A stretch of 64,000 nt of DNA from a virus, in the IMG/VR virus record IMGVR_UViG_3300044940_000489, positions 1 through 64,000 of that record. The stretch is one strand, 5' to 3'. The notes beneath the pieces were generated by a model, which worked only from the letters and a program-made list of their open reading frames with translations, ran no database searches and was not told the origin of the DNA. Positions 20,312-26,593 of the stretch are shown one piece after another; within the stretch, counting starts at the first letter, position 1; each line of letters begins with the position of its first letter. Made by a program: the position numbers and the translations under genes.

Positions 20312-20375
20312 TTTCTCCTCAATTTTAAGGGTTTTATAGAGGGGCTCAGGGCCAAGGAAGTGTGGGGGTATATTT

Positions 20376-20404
20376 ATATTAAGTTTTAGGCTTAACTATT
20401 TGAT
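20376..20404 (-). promoter_or_regulatory. 29-bp conserved intergenic motif, copy 3
   Basis: On the minus strand this copy reads ATCAAATAGTTAAG, then six bases, then ACTTAATAT, 65 bp before the tail-chaperone ATG at 20311. It is nearly identical to copy 6 at 52213-52241, with two differences. It lies at the head of the operon that encodes chaperone, tape measure, hub and spike. Confidence 0.55.
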
Positions 20405-20476
20405 TTTATTAATATTTTATATGTTTTATTTTAATAAAAATAATAGTTGGCAAACAATAAAAATAGATGGTATTAT

Positions 20477-20762
20477 TATAAGGTCAAAAGAAAACTCATG
20501 CCTTTAGGCGTGGGATGGATTTTGAAACAAGGTAATATATAATAAGTTTCTTCAAAGTGATGCATAAATTAGTGACAGAGAAACAAATCACTAATTTATG
20601 CATTGAAGACAAAAGTCTTCAATATAATGAAGAATGTTGTATTAAAACAACAACTTGGTGGAGAGGGCAGCCTATCAAGTATAAATAAAGCCTGTGGAGC
20701 GATCAACGGTAGTTGGAGCAATGAAGCAGGAACCCCATGACTTTAGTCGTGGGAGCTGTCAG
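20477..20762 (+). mobile_element. Short IS200/IS605-type derivative (PATE-like), omega RNA-bearing, copy A
   Basis: This 286-bp element is about 90% similar to the one at 35282-35567. The left end follows an ATTAT target and begins TATAAGGTCAAAAG with a small hairpin around CTCATGCCTTTAGGCGTGGG. The interior has a 14-bp perfect stem (20562-20575 with 20588-20601) and a second 9-bp stem (20602-20610 with 20615-20623). The last 130 bp match the 3' end of tnpB (coding ...GGEGS...INKACGAINGSW...) and the right end CCCCATGACTTTAGTCGTGG, then GAGCTGTCAG. No transposase frame remains. By analogy with ISDra2, this 3' segment could give an omega RNA whose guide begins at 20763 (ATTGATTGATATTCATAATA). 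Confidence 0.8.
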
Positions 20763-20798
20763 ATTGATTGATATTCATAATAGGGTCAGGGGGCCTGC

Positions 20799-21080
20799 TT
20801 GTTAGAGGCGATTGTTATAGGAATGTGCCTAAATGGGATAGCGTGTACGACTGTGAGCCAGGCATACTATGCCCAGAATAAGCCGCTTCAGGAATTTGTA
20901 CAGGATATGGGGAGGCGAGCGGAAAAGCGTTTGGGCCCAAATACAATGCAGGTGCTGGTCTATACCTTACCGGCAGCCATGCTGGCTTCCGGACAAACTG
21001 GGGTGGCCAGAGTTGGGAAGCATTTTGCAATTGAAGCCAGTAGGGATGTCAGTAAGCTATTATTTGAGGTGGCATTTTGA
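20799..21080 (+). CDS. Small membrane protein, unknown function
   Basis: This 93-residue frame starts at TTG 20799 just after a GGGTCAGGGGG ribosome-site-like stretch. Hydrophobic segments occur at residues 1-16 (LEAIVIGMCLNGIAC) and about 50-65 (VLVYTLPAAMLASGQT), with a charged connector. The cysteine after the first segment might suggest a lipoprotein but the lipobox is poor. It is the first gene of a plus-strand accessory island placed right after an IS derivative, and its stop overlaps the next start (TTGA). Function is not recognised. Confidence 0.5.
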   Translation: MLEAIVIGMCLNGIACTTVSQAYYAQNKPLQEFVQDMGRRAEKRLGPNTMQVLVYTLPAAMLASGQTGVARVGKHFAIEASRDVSKLLFEVAF

Positions 21081-21307
21081 AGAAGAGACGTAGCCTATCC
21101 TCAAAATTCTATCCACAATTACATGAAGCGTGGCCGGCGCCGCACGATAATTGGGCTAGAAATGTGCTGTATCGCCATTTTTATAAGTCCAATCTTAAGC
21201 ACAGGCAATTGATTAATTATATTTGGGAATCTCTTGCGCTAAAGCCAGACCCTAGGTCCATGGTCATTGAAACACTATCTAAATCGATGCATGAAGAAAC
21301 GAAATAA
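21077..21307 (+). CDS. Small basic protein, unknown
   Basis: This 76-residue frame starts at TTG 21077, overlapping the TGA of the preceding gene. It begins KKRRSLSSKFYPQLHEAW, resembling the MKKR starts of several small genes in the two plus-strand islands. It is rich in aromatic and basic residues, with no transmembrane segment and no recognised domain. Its end overlaps the next small gene, whose ATG lies at 21291. Confidence 0.45.
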   Translation: MKKRRSLSSKFYPQLHEAWPAPHDNWARNVLYRHFYKSNLKHRQLINYIWESLALKPDPRSMVIETLSKSMHEETK

Positions 21308-21521
21308 TCTACTCGAATACTTTGAGAATAGAGCGGGGGTCGCCATGAGCTTGCAAAGCGGGAGCGATTCTGTTGATGCAGACGGCTATAGAACCAGAAT
21401 ATTCACATACTGGAGCCTTGATACTAAACCCGCGTTAATTACAGCTAGTGTACTAAAGAATACTCCACAATATGTGGGAGTAAGACTTCTAATAAAGCGG
21501 GCCATATTGCAATGCGAATAA
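21291..21521 (+). CDS. Small protein with SVDADxYRTRI motif (intact copy of a duplicated gene)
   Basis: Translation from ATG 21291 gives 76 residues starting MKKRNNLLEYFENRAGVAMS. A second, frameshifted copy lies at 22585-22892. The two share KRNxLLEYFxNxAGxAMSL and SVDADxYRTRI, with mostly synonymous differences between them, which argues that this frame is or was translated. A later internal ATG at 21345 has a better ribosome site (GCGGGGGTCGCC) and might be the true start of a 58-residue form. Function unknown. Confidence 0.5.
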   Translation: MKKRNNLLEYFENRAGVAMSLQSGSDSVDADGYRTRIFTYWSLDTKPALITASVLKNTPQYVGVRLLIKRAILQCE

Positions 21522-21730
21522 GACGGAAGCTAAGCATGAATCACTATAAAGACTTTACTATGAGTTTATGTCGCATTATACAGTCGCAGATAACTCGCCA
21601 TACAAGAATTAAGACACGGTTTCAGGTTAGGCGTGAGCTTATTGAGCTTATTGAGCTTATTGCGCTTAATCACATATATAAAGTTAAGTTATTTATTAAT
21701 AATATGCTAGCATTTAATAATATTAAATAA
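21512..21730 (+). CDS. Small basic protein, unknown
   Basis: This 72-residue frame overlaps the end of the preceding gene by 10 nt. It is Arg/Lys-rich in the first half and carries an internal direct repeat (GAGCTTATT three times, coding IELIELIAL) at about 21637-21665. No domain is recognised and the ribosome site is weak, so the call rests on tight packing and compositional plausibility. Confidence 0.35.
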   Translation: MRIRRKLSMNHYKDFTMSLCRIIQSQITRHTRIKTRFQVRRELIELIELIALNHIYKVKLFINNMLAFNNIK

Positions 21731-21790
21731 GATAATAGGGCGCCAATATAAGCTCCCTAATAATTTATTAATAGAATGGAGGGAACAAAA

Positions 21791-22129
21791 ATGAGTAGAC
21801 CTAAAGATAAACCGGAACAAGTTGAACAAAAACAGAGCCTTAGCTATGAAGAGAATGCAAGACTATCTGCTATATCTTCATTAAGCTATGCCAACACCAG
21901 GGAAGCTTTAGCCATAATGGACATTAGCAAAGATTCGGAGTTTTGGAGTCCTGCGTTTGAAGACGTTAAGAATGCTATTAAAAGAGAAGTATTATTAAGA
22001 GAAAAGCTGACAAAGTTAAAGCGGTTATTGTTGCTAGTAGACCCAGCGGTTGATAACGAGCCAATGAATGAGCTAACTAAGCGCCAATGGGCTGAGTTTG
22101 TAAAAGCTTTTCCTGATGAAGATTTGTGA
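21791..22129 (+). CDS. Small acidic/helical protein, unknown
   Basis: The ATG at 21791 follows an excellent GGAGG ribosome site at 21779-21783, so it is preferred over the in-frame ATG at 21776. The product is 112 residues beginning MSRPKDKPEQVEQKQSLSYE. It is predicted to be helical (NAIKREVLLREKLTKLKRLL) and ends in EFVKAFPDEDL. No membrane segment and no recognised family. It is the best-supported small gene of this island. Confidence 0.65.
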   Translation: MSRPKDKPEQVEQKQSLSYEENARLSAISSLSYANTREALAIMDISKDSEFWSPAFEDVKNAIKREVLLREKLTKLKRLLLLVDPAVDNEPMNELTKRQWAEFVKAFPDEDL

Positions 22130-22209
22130 GGTTGATGTCACGAGTATGTTCAAAAAGTTTCTAGGTATTTTTGAGCTTTTATGGTAGTCTTAAAAGGACC
22201 GGAGGATTT

Positions 22210-22572
22210 ATGGATTAAAAAACTGTTTTAGATGCTCATAAGTTGTGGCTAGAGACTAATGGTGCAAACGGCGAAAGAGCAATTCTTAGGGGCGCAAATC
22301 TTGAGGGCGCAAATCTTAGGGGTGCAAATTTAGCATTTACAATAATAAAAGCATTTTATATTAGCAAATACTTTGGATTTGCATGGATAAAAGACAAAAA
22401 AGAGATTATAGTTAAAATAGGATGTTTAGAGCATAATATTGATTATTGGTTAAAAAATGTAAAATCAATTGGGCAGAAGTACGAATATTCAAAATCAGAA
22501 ATTGACGACGTAAGAATCATACTAACTGCGATCAAAAAAATAATGGAAAAATCACTAAAAAGAAAAAAATAA
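22210..22572 (+). pseudogene. Pentapeptide-repeat protein with in-frame stop at codon 3
   Basis: A GGAGG site precedes ATG 22210, but the frame reads ATG GAT TAA AAA ACT GTT, i.e. MD-stop-KTVLDAHKLWLETNGANG followed by GERAILRG, then three A-N-L-x-G type repeats (EGANLRGANL). The reading M-D-x-K-T-x-L-x-x-H-K-x-W-L before the repeats looks like a normal N-terminus for short phage pentapeptide proteins, so the TAA is probably a nonsense mutation. Translation might restart at TTG 22243 (109 residues). The C-terminal half (EIIVKIGCLEHNIDYWLKNV) is unlike the repeats. Confidence 0.6.
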
Positions 22573-22584
22573 TATTAAATAATG

Positions 22585-22892
22585 ATGAAAAAAAACGCAA
22601 TAAACTACTCGAATATTTTAAGAATAAAGCAGGAGCAGCCATGAGCTTGCGAAGTGGCTGCGATTCTGTTGATGCAGACAACTACAGGACCAGAATATTA
22701 GCAGTGCCCAAAAAGCGAATTAAACCTACTATTTTATGGACACGTTTAATTGATATAACACATGATGCCCTTAGCAAAAAGACCATGCTTGCTAGTGTGG
22801 ATTTTATATTAAGCAAAGAGATGAGTTTTGTATATGGCATTAAGGGCACAATTCAAGAGTCTATTAAAATTCGGACGCACTCAAAATACTAA
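22585..22892 (+). pseudogene. Frameshifted second copy of the SVDADxYRTRI gene
   Basis: The region matches the gene at 21291-21521 from its MKKRN start to the RTRI motif. The poly-A run after ATG 22585 has eight A residues where six would keep the frame (ATG AAA AAA CGC). The downstream frame is open to 22892 and an internal ATG at 22641 with AGGAG ahead of it could still produce 83 residues. The C-terminal part differs from the first copy. It is read as a decaying duplicate, or a homopolymer sequencing error. Confidence 0.5.
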
Positions 22893-22893
22893 A

Positions 22894-22928
22894 AATACTA
22901 AAGTCAGGGACTTTCTTTTGGTATTATC
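22894..22928 (-). mobile_element. Solo left end of the IS200/IS605-type element
   Basis: Read on the minus strand, a TTTAT target at 22929-22933 is followed by GATAATACCAAAAGAAAG and a short hairpin. This matches the left end of the copy at 30222-30531 (GATAGAACCAAAAGAAAG). No right end follows at lower coordinates, so this is a remnant. It lies just after the frameshifted gene at the end of the first plus-strand island. Confidence 0.55.
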
Positions 22929-22939
22929 ATAAAGGCCCA

Positions 22940-23231
22940 CGCCCACTGCGCATTCCCAGCCGTAACCCCTTTGGCTTTATCTCGAATTGGGAATTGCATT
23001 GTATCTCAGATATTGATATCAAATCAATAAGGCGGCCAACGCGGGCCAGCTCACAACTTCGTCAAAATTACCACTCAGTATGTACGAGTATTTGACTTTA
23101 GGCTTAGCACCAGAGGGCTGTTAGCGGCAGTGCTCCCCTGAAGTGACATACTAATCAATCGCGCTAATCGATGGGGCATGTGACTCCCCCGCTTCTTATT
23201 ATTTAAAGTCTGTAGAAGCCACAGACTTTTT
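22940..23231 (+). ncRNA. Candidate structured non-coding RNA (about 290 nt)
   Basis: No credible gene lies between 22893 and 23291. The stretch is less AT-rich than the island beside it and can fold: a stem pairs 22950-22958 (GCATTCCCA) with 22988-22997 (TGGGAATTGC, one bulge), enclosing an AGCC/GGCT hairpin. Further short stems include GGCC...GGCC near 23034-23047 and GGGG...CCCC near 23173-23190. The plus-strand transcript would end at a terminator-like hairpin at 23205-23231. No known RNA class was recognised. It could equally be untranslated decayed sequence. Confidence 0.3.
23205..23231 (+). terminator. Intrinsic terminator, plus strand
   Basis: Nine-base-pair stem AAAGTCTGT / ACAGACTTT with loop AGAAGCC, followed directly by T residues (TTTTT across 23227-23231). 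It lies between the converging plus-strand island and minus-strand lysis-like genes, a sensible place to stop plus-strand transcripts. The stem is AT-rich, so strength is uncertain. Confidence 0.6.
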
Positions 23232-23290
23232 GCTGGAATGTTTAGGACTCCGGTCTGGTTTTTAGCCAGGTATCGCTTAGGAAGACGATA

Positions 23291-23608
23291 TCAAGACTCT
23301 TTCTTTGAGTCAACCTTCTCGTCGAGTTCTGATTGACCGTTAGCATTTCTGCCAATACGGCGGCCCCAATAGAGACCTGCACACGCGATAAAAAGATTGA
23401 ATGCGCTGTTCACATCAACGCCACCCAAAGATCCAGACCATTTCCCAATGATTCCAGCCACACAAAGATTGAATGAAATAAAAACAAGAGTAAGAGATAC
23501 GGAGCCCTTTTGTGATTCAGGGTCTTTCAGCACGGGAATCGGAATTCCTAGACGATTGCATTCGGAAACTAAGTTCCGCCACTTTGCTGTTATTTCTCTT
23601 AGATTCAT
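23291..23608 (-). CDS. Holin-like small membrane protein
   Basis: This 105-residue protein has a polar N-terminus (REITAKWRNLVSECNRLGIP), then two hydrophobic segments at about residues 38-57 (SLTLVFISFNLCVAGIIGKW) and 66-86 (NSAFNLFIACAGLYWGRRI), and a charged tail (SELDEKVDSKKES). The layout fits a class II holin or small phage membrane protein. Its ATG overlaps the stop of the upstream peptidase gene (ATGA). Pairing with a peptidase supports a lysis role, though no spanin or classic endolysin is seen nearby. Confidence 0.5.
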   Translation of the reverse strand: MNLREITAKWRNLVSECNRLGIPIPVLKDPESQKGSVSLTLVFISFNLCVAGIIGKWSGSLGGVDVNSAFNLFIACAGLYWGRRIGRNANGQSELDEKVDSKKES

Positions 23609-24120
23609 CCGATCCTCTCTCTTTTATGGAAGAGCTCCAGCAGTCCATCCTCGATGTCGCTTGGTTTTATTAAATGTCTTGGCTTGTCTATTTTAATTCC
23701 TAGGTCTTCTTCCAAAAACTCAGCGACAAGTTCTGAGCATACGTATCCTGGACCGTCATGCGTTTTGGGGACATTAGCGCCCCACCTCTCAGCTATGTCG
23801 CACAATAATATTTTTAGTAGATTCAGGTAATCATATCTTACATTAGATAGCGACATGCATCTGTTTATCATTTTTAGTCGAGTGGCCCGGTCTATTGGTA
23901 TTTCGTACTCTATCAAGACCTTGTTCTTTTTTAGAAAGTTTTCCTCAGACATAAAATGAACAGTGCCGCCTGCTGCATGGTAGATGCTAGTGATTATATT
24001 TTGGCTTTCAAATTTAATATAGACATGAGAATACGGCCTGTTCTGCCACTCTCTGATAGCATATGCCGCTATATTAAATTTAATCGGCGTAGAAAAACCT
24101 ATTAAAAACTTTGATTCCAT
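23605..24120 (-). CDS. Permuted papain-like (NlpC/P60, YiiX-type) cysteine peptidase
   Basis: This 171-residue protein shows the circularly permuted NlpC/P60 pattern. An early His lies in RPYSHVYIKF (about residue 32), and a later Cys lies in GYVCSELVAEFLEE (about residue 128). That order is typical of YiiX/YaeF-like peptidases and amidases. A signal peptide is absent. It is coupled to the holin-like gene, so peptidoglycan cleavage at lysis or during infection is plausible; deconjugating or lipid-directed activities are also known in the fold. Catalysis is inferred from motif positions only. Confidence 0.6.
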   Translation of the reverse strand: MESKFLIGFSTPIKFNIAAYAIREWQNRPYSHVYIKFESQNIITSIYHAAGGTVHFMSEENFLKKNKVLIEYEIPIDRATRLKMINRCMSLSNVRYDYLNLLKILLCDIAERWGANVPKTHDGPGYVCSELVAEFLEEDLGIKIDKPRHLIKPSDIEDGLLELFHKRERIG

Positions 24121-24121
24121 A

Positions 24122-24586
24122 TTAAATTAGCTTGCTATGAATAAGCTGATACCATGAATCAATCATGGACTGAGTGACAAAACCGCTAGGAGTTTTCTGC
24201 GAAAGCCTGTATAGTGCGGTTGGCCACGCACCTTCTCTAATTCTAATTAAAACATCTTGGTATTCAGAAAACATCTCATCTGACTGTTGAGCCGTAATTC
24301 CGAGCAGAGTGTTTTGGGTATACAGGTCCCTAAGAAGGGCTGGGGCCATTTCTTGATAATGTTGAATTTTAGCTCTAATTATTGACTCTAGGCTAACCGT
24401 CTGGCCAGGAGGAGGCTGGAGCATATTATTTTTAAGCTTCCATCCTACTTGAGGTTTTATTAAAAGATCTTCTACGTTCAGAATTAGAGTATAATCTCTT
24501 ATTTTATTCTGGTACTGTTCTTCAGTCAGAGTCATTACTGCGACTACTTCATCGCCCACTAGGGCAGCGTGTAACCTTGCGCTCAT
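24122..24586 (-). CDS. Small tail-fibre-associated protein, unknown
   Basis: This 154-residue protein lies between fibre-type genes and the peptidase. It contains DLLIKPQVGWKLKNNMLQPP, the W-x-x-x-x-G/N...PP style seen in some fibre assembly or capping proteins, followed by a helical C-terminus (FSEYQDVLIRIREGAWPTAL). A role as a fibre chaperone is a guess from position and this pattern. Start ATG 24586 follows the neighbouring stop closely. Confidence 0.45.
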   Translation of the reverse strand: MSARLHAALVGDEVVAVMTLTEEQYQNKIRDYTLILNVEDLLIKPQVGWKLKNNMLQPPPGQTVSLESIIRAKIQHYQEMAPALLRDLYTQNTLLGITAQQSDEMFSEYQDVLIRIREGAWPTALYRLSQKTPSGFVTQSMIDSWYQLIHSKLI

Positions 24587-24587
24587 A

Positions 24588-25139
24588 TTATATATCCTGT
24601 TTTGTTATATCAAGGAATTCCACATCGTTTCTTAATCTAATAATACTGTCGTAAACACCCAAATGATTAACGTAAATTCTATCACGATATGTCGTGCTAG
24701 ATCTTATAGCAGTGGCCTCAATCATTAGGGTAGTGTCGCCGTCAAGATTAGTGCCAGTCAATAGACTTACGCTTATATCAACAAAATAATAGCCATTCGG
24801 CTGCAAAACTCCAGTTAGTGTCGTTATTAACTGGTCATCCCACTTGGGGCTAGTTATATCGGCTACTTTGTATACTTTAAAGTTTATTGATGAGGCGCTA
24901 TCAATAGATCCACTGGATGAATTATACAAATAGCCTATTATTCTGATCTTATCTAAGGTTGACGTATCGAGCTGTGCTGCTATTTTTAATACCTGGGCAC
25001 TGTTTGTTAGGGCAGAATTGGGCCCAAACAGAAACTGCCAGTCCTCCATGTCGTTAACAATATAACGAGAAGAGTGGTCTACCTTCAGCCACTGGTTATC
25101 GTCATTATCATCTTGTGCGACTAATCTTCTTACTGGCAT
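24588..25139 (-). CDS. Structural (fibre/adhesin) protein, unknown
   Basis: This 183-residue beta-rich protein begins MPVRRLVAQDDNDDNQWLKV and continues with alternating hydrophobic segments (KIRIIGYLYNSSSGS, TTLMIEATAIRSSTTYRD). Its start overlaps the stop of the Ig-repeat gene as TAATG, so the two are probably translated together and act in one particle. No domain is identified with confidence. Confidence 0.5.
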   Translation of the reverse strand: MPVRRLVAQDDNDDNQWLKVDHSSRYIVNDMEDWQFLFGPNSALTNSAQVLKIAAQLDTSTLDKIRIIGYLYNSSSGSIDSASSINFKVYKVADITSPKWDDQLITTLTGVLQPNGYYFVDISVSLLTGTNLDGDTTLMIEATAIRSSTTYRDRIYVNHLGVYDSIIRLRNDVEFLDITKQDI

Positions 25140-26497
25140 TAATTACCTAAAAGTGTAAAGCCCTTAACGGCTACGATATTTTTTCCTGCCACTGATATAG
25201 TTACTGTTACGGTATAATGGGTCAGGTCAGTCAACAGGATCGCGCTAACTGGGGTTGTGTGGAACAAGCCGTTTGCATCGGCGGCTATTCCCGATTGTGT
25301 GAGTCCAGCCACAGCTACGCCGTCTTTATCATATACGGTATAGCTAGCAGTACCGAGTATTGAAGTGGGCGCGATCTGGTCGTTCTTAGTAGCCCAGAAG
25401 GTAGCTTTAAGCTGGTTACTAGCGTTAATCGAGAATACAGCCCTGCAGGTATACTCGGCCAAATCACCATTAAGAATAATATTTTTTGATCTGAGAATTC
25501 CGTTTACTGTAATATTGGCTCGAATAATAAAATTCTTGGACAGATCTATCGATTGAGGAAGAGCAAACGGGGTGATTATAAAATATCCATTGGAGTCTGC
25601 CGATATGCCAGATTCAGTTACACCAGCTATAATAGAACCGTCTGCGTTGTAAAACTGATAGGAGGCAGTGCCGAGGTTTGTAGTTAATATTTTCTCGTTC
25701 TTTTCTGCCCAAAGGCTTCCGATTATATTATTAGAATTATTGAGGCTGAAGACTCCGTTGATTTTAATATTTTCAACTTCATCATTTAGTGGTATAAAAT
25801 TGACTCTGTCTTCGCCGTCAACGTCAATGGTGACCCGGACGGTATAGTGATCGTTAATACGGTCAGGATCTATTGTATTGGCTATAGGAGTAGCGATATA
25901 GAGCCCCTGAGTATTGGGAGTCGCCACCGACCCAGACATTCCAGTGACAGGGAGTCCTGCCTTGTCGAATACCTGAAAGCTTGCAGTTCCCATAACTGCA
26001 CCTGGCGCAATAGCAAGACTCTCGTTTTTGTCAGCCCACATAGTGATATGAAAAAGATTATTGGAGCTTATTGAGAAGGCGCATTTTGACTCATATACAT
26101 CAATAGAAGTTAGAACACCGGTAGAGATCACGTTTAGGGATACGGTATTGGTATCCCTATTGCTTAATGCATCAACAGCTCGTACTCCCACATAATAAGT
26201 GGTACCATTTACCAGGAAAGAGCCGTCTGGCAATGTGAATATGTCATACTGTAGCTTATCTGTAATAGCAATTATATTAGCCGTATTAAATAGGTTGGTT
26301 GGAGTAGTGGCCTTAATATAGACCTCATACCTTATTGGAGTGTTTGGGTCCGAAGCGGCTGGCCATCCGGCCCGAATTTGACCCCTAGATTCTACATCTA
26401 GAAAGTTGATGCCCGCAAAAGTTGGCGGCGTCAGATCGGCAACGCATGCGTCTGAAGTGGGCATATAAAAATTATCGGCTATAAAAATGTCTGGCAT
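25139..26497 (-). CDS. Tail adhesin with FnIII-like domain and three tandem beta repeats
   Basis: This 452-residue protein opens with an FnIII-like domain (about residues 20-125, with GWPAASDPNTPIRYEVYIKA and TYYVGVRAVDALSN). It then has three repeats of roughly 105 residues, each beginning with a (C)xFS(I/L)xxxN segment, followed by (W)AxKNExI, GTASYxxYDxDG and ending VTVxVxGxxR. Such arrays are typical of receptor-binding or decoration proteins on phage tails. The upstream intergenic gap holds a long hairpin (26526-26561). Confidence 0.6.
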   Translation of the reverse strand: MPDIFIADNFYMPTSDACVADLTPPTFAGINFLDVESRGQIRAGWPAASDPNTPIRYEVYIKATTPTNLFNTANIIAITDKLQYDIFTLPDGSFLVNGTTYYVGVRAVDALSNRDTNTVSLNVISTGVLTSIDVYESKCAFSISSNNLFHITMWADKNESLAIAPGAVMGTASFQVFDKAGLPVTGMSGSVATPNTQGLYIATPIANTIDPDRINDHYTVRVTIDVDGEDRVNFIPLNDEVENIKINGVFSLNNSNNIIGSLWAEKNEKILTTNLGTASYQFYNADGSIIAGVTESGISADSNGYFIITPFALPQSIDLSKNFIIRANITVNGILRSKNIILNGDLAEYTCRAVFSINASNQLKATFWATKNDQIAPTSILGTASYTVYDKDGVAVAGLTQSGIAADANGLFHTTPVSAILLTDLTHYTVTVTISVAGKNIVAVKGFTLLGN

Positions 26498-26525
26498 TTA
26501 ATCTCCAACATAAAACATTATTTTT

Positions 26526-26561
26526 GTCCAGTGCCTAGGCGCTTCTTCTAGGCATCTGGAC
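26526..26561 (-). promoter_or_regulatory. Long hairpin between two fibre genes
   Basis: A 13-bp stem with one bulged base (GTCCAG-A-TGCCTAG pairing with CTAGGCACTGGAC on the minus strand) encloses a nine-base loop. It is not followed by a T run on either strand, so it is not a standard terminator. It lies 30 bp upstream of the ATG at 26497 and downstream of the stop at 26594, where it might act in RNA processing or 3'-end protection. Confidence 0.4.
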
Positions 26562-26593
26562 AAGGTGCAATATCGCCTACTTTTTCTCATGCG

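Noticed and set aside
20860-21093. Plus-strand frame at 20869-21093
   Set aside because: It overlaps the better supported frame 20799-21080 and has the composition of an out-of-frame reading.
22210-22220. Recoded TAA (altered genetic code)
   Set aside because: TAA ends many clear genes in the window, including overlapping TAATG pairs, so a general reassignment is excluded.
22940-23290. tRNA gene or group I intron core
   Set aside because: No acceptor and T-arm pairing with a GTTCRA-type loop was found on either strand, and none of the conserved group I core segments could be placed.
26526-26561. Intrinsic terminator
   Set aside because: The stem is strong but neither side has a T run, so it is listed only as a hairpin.
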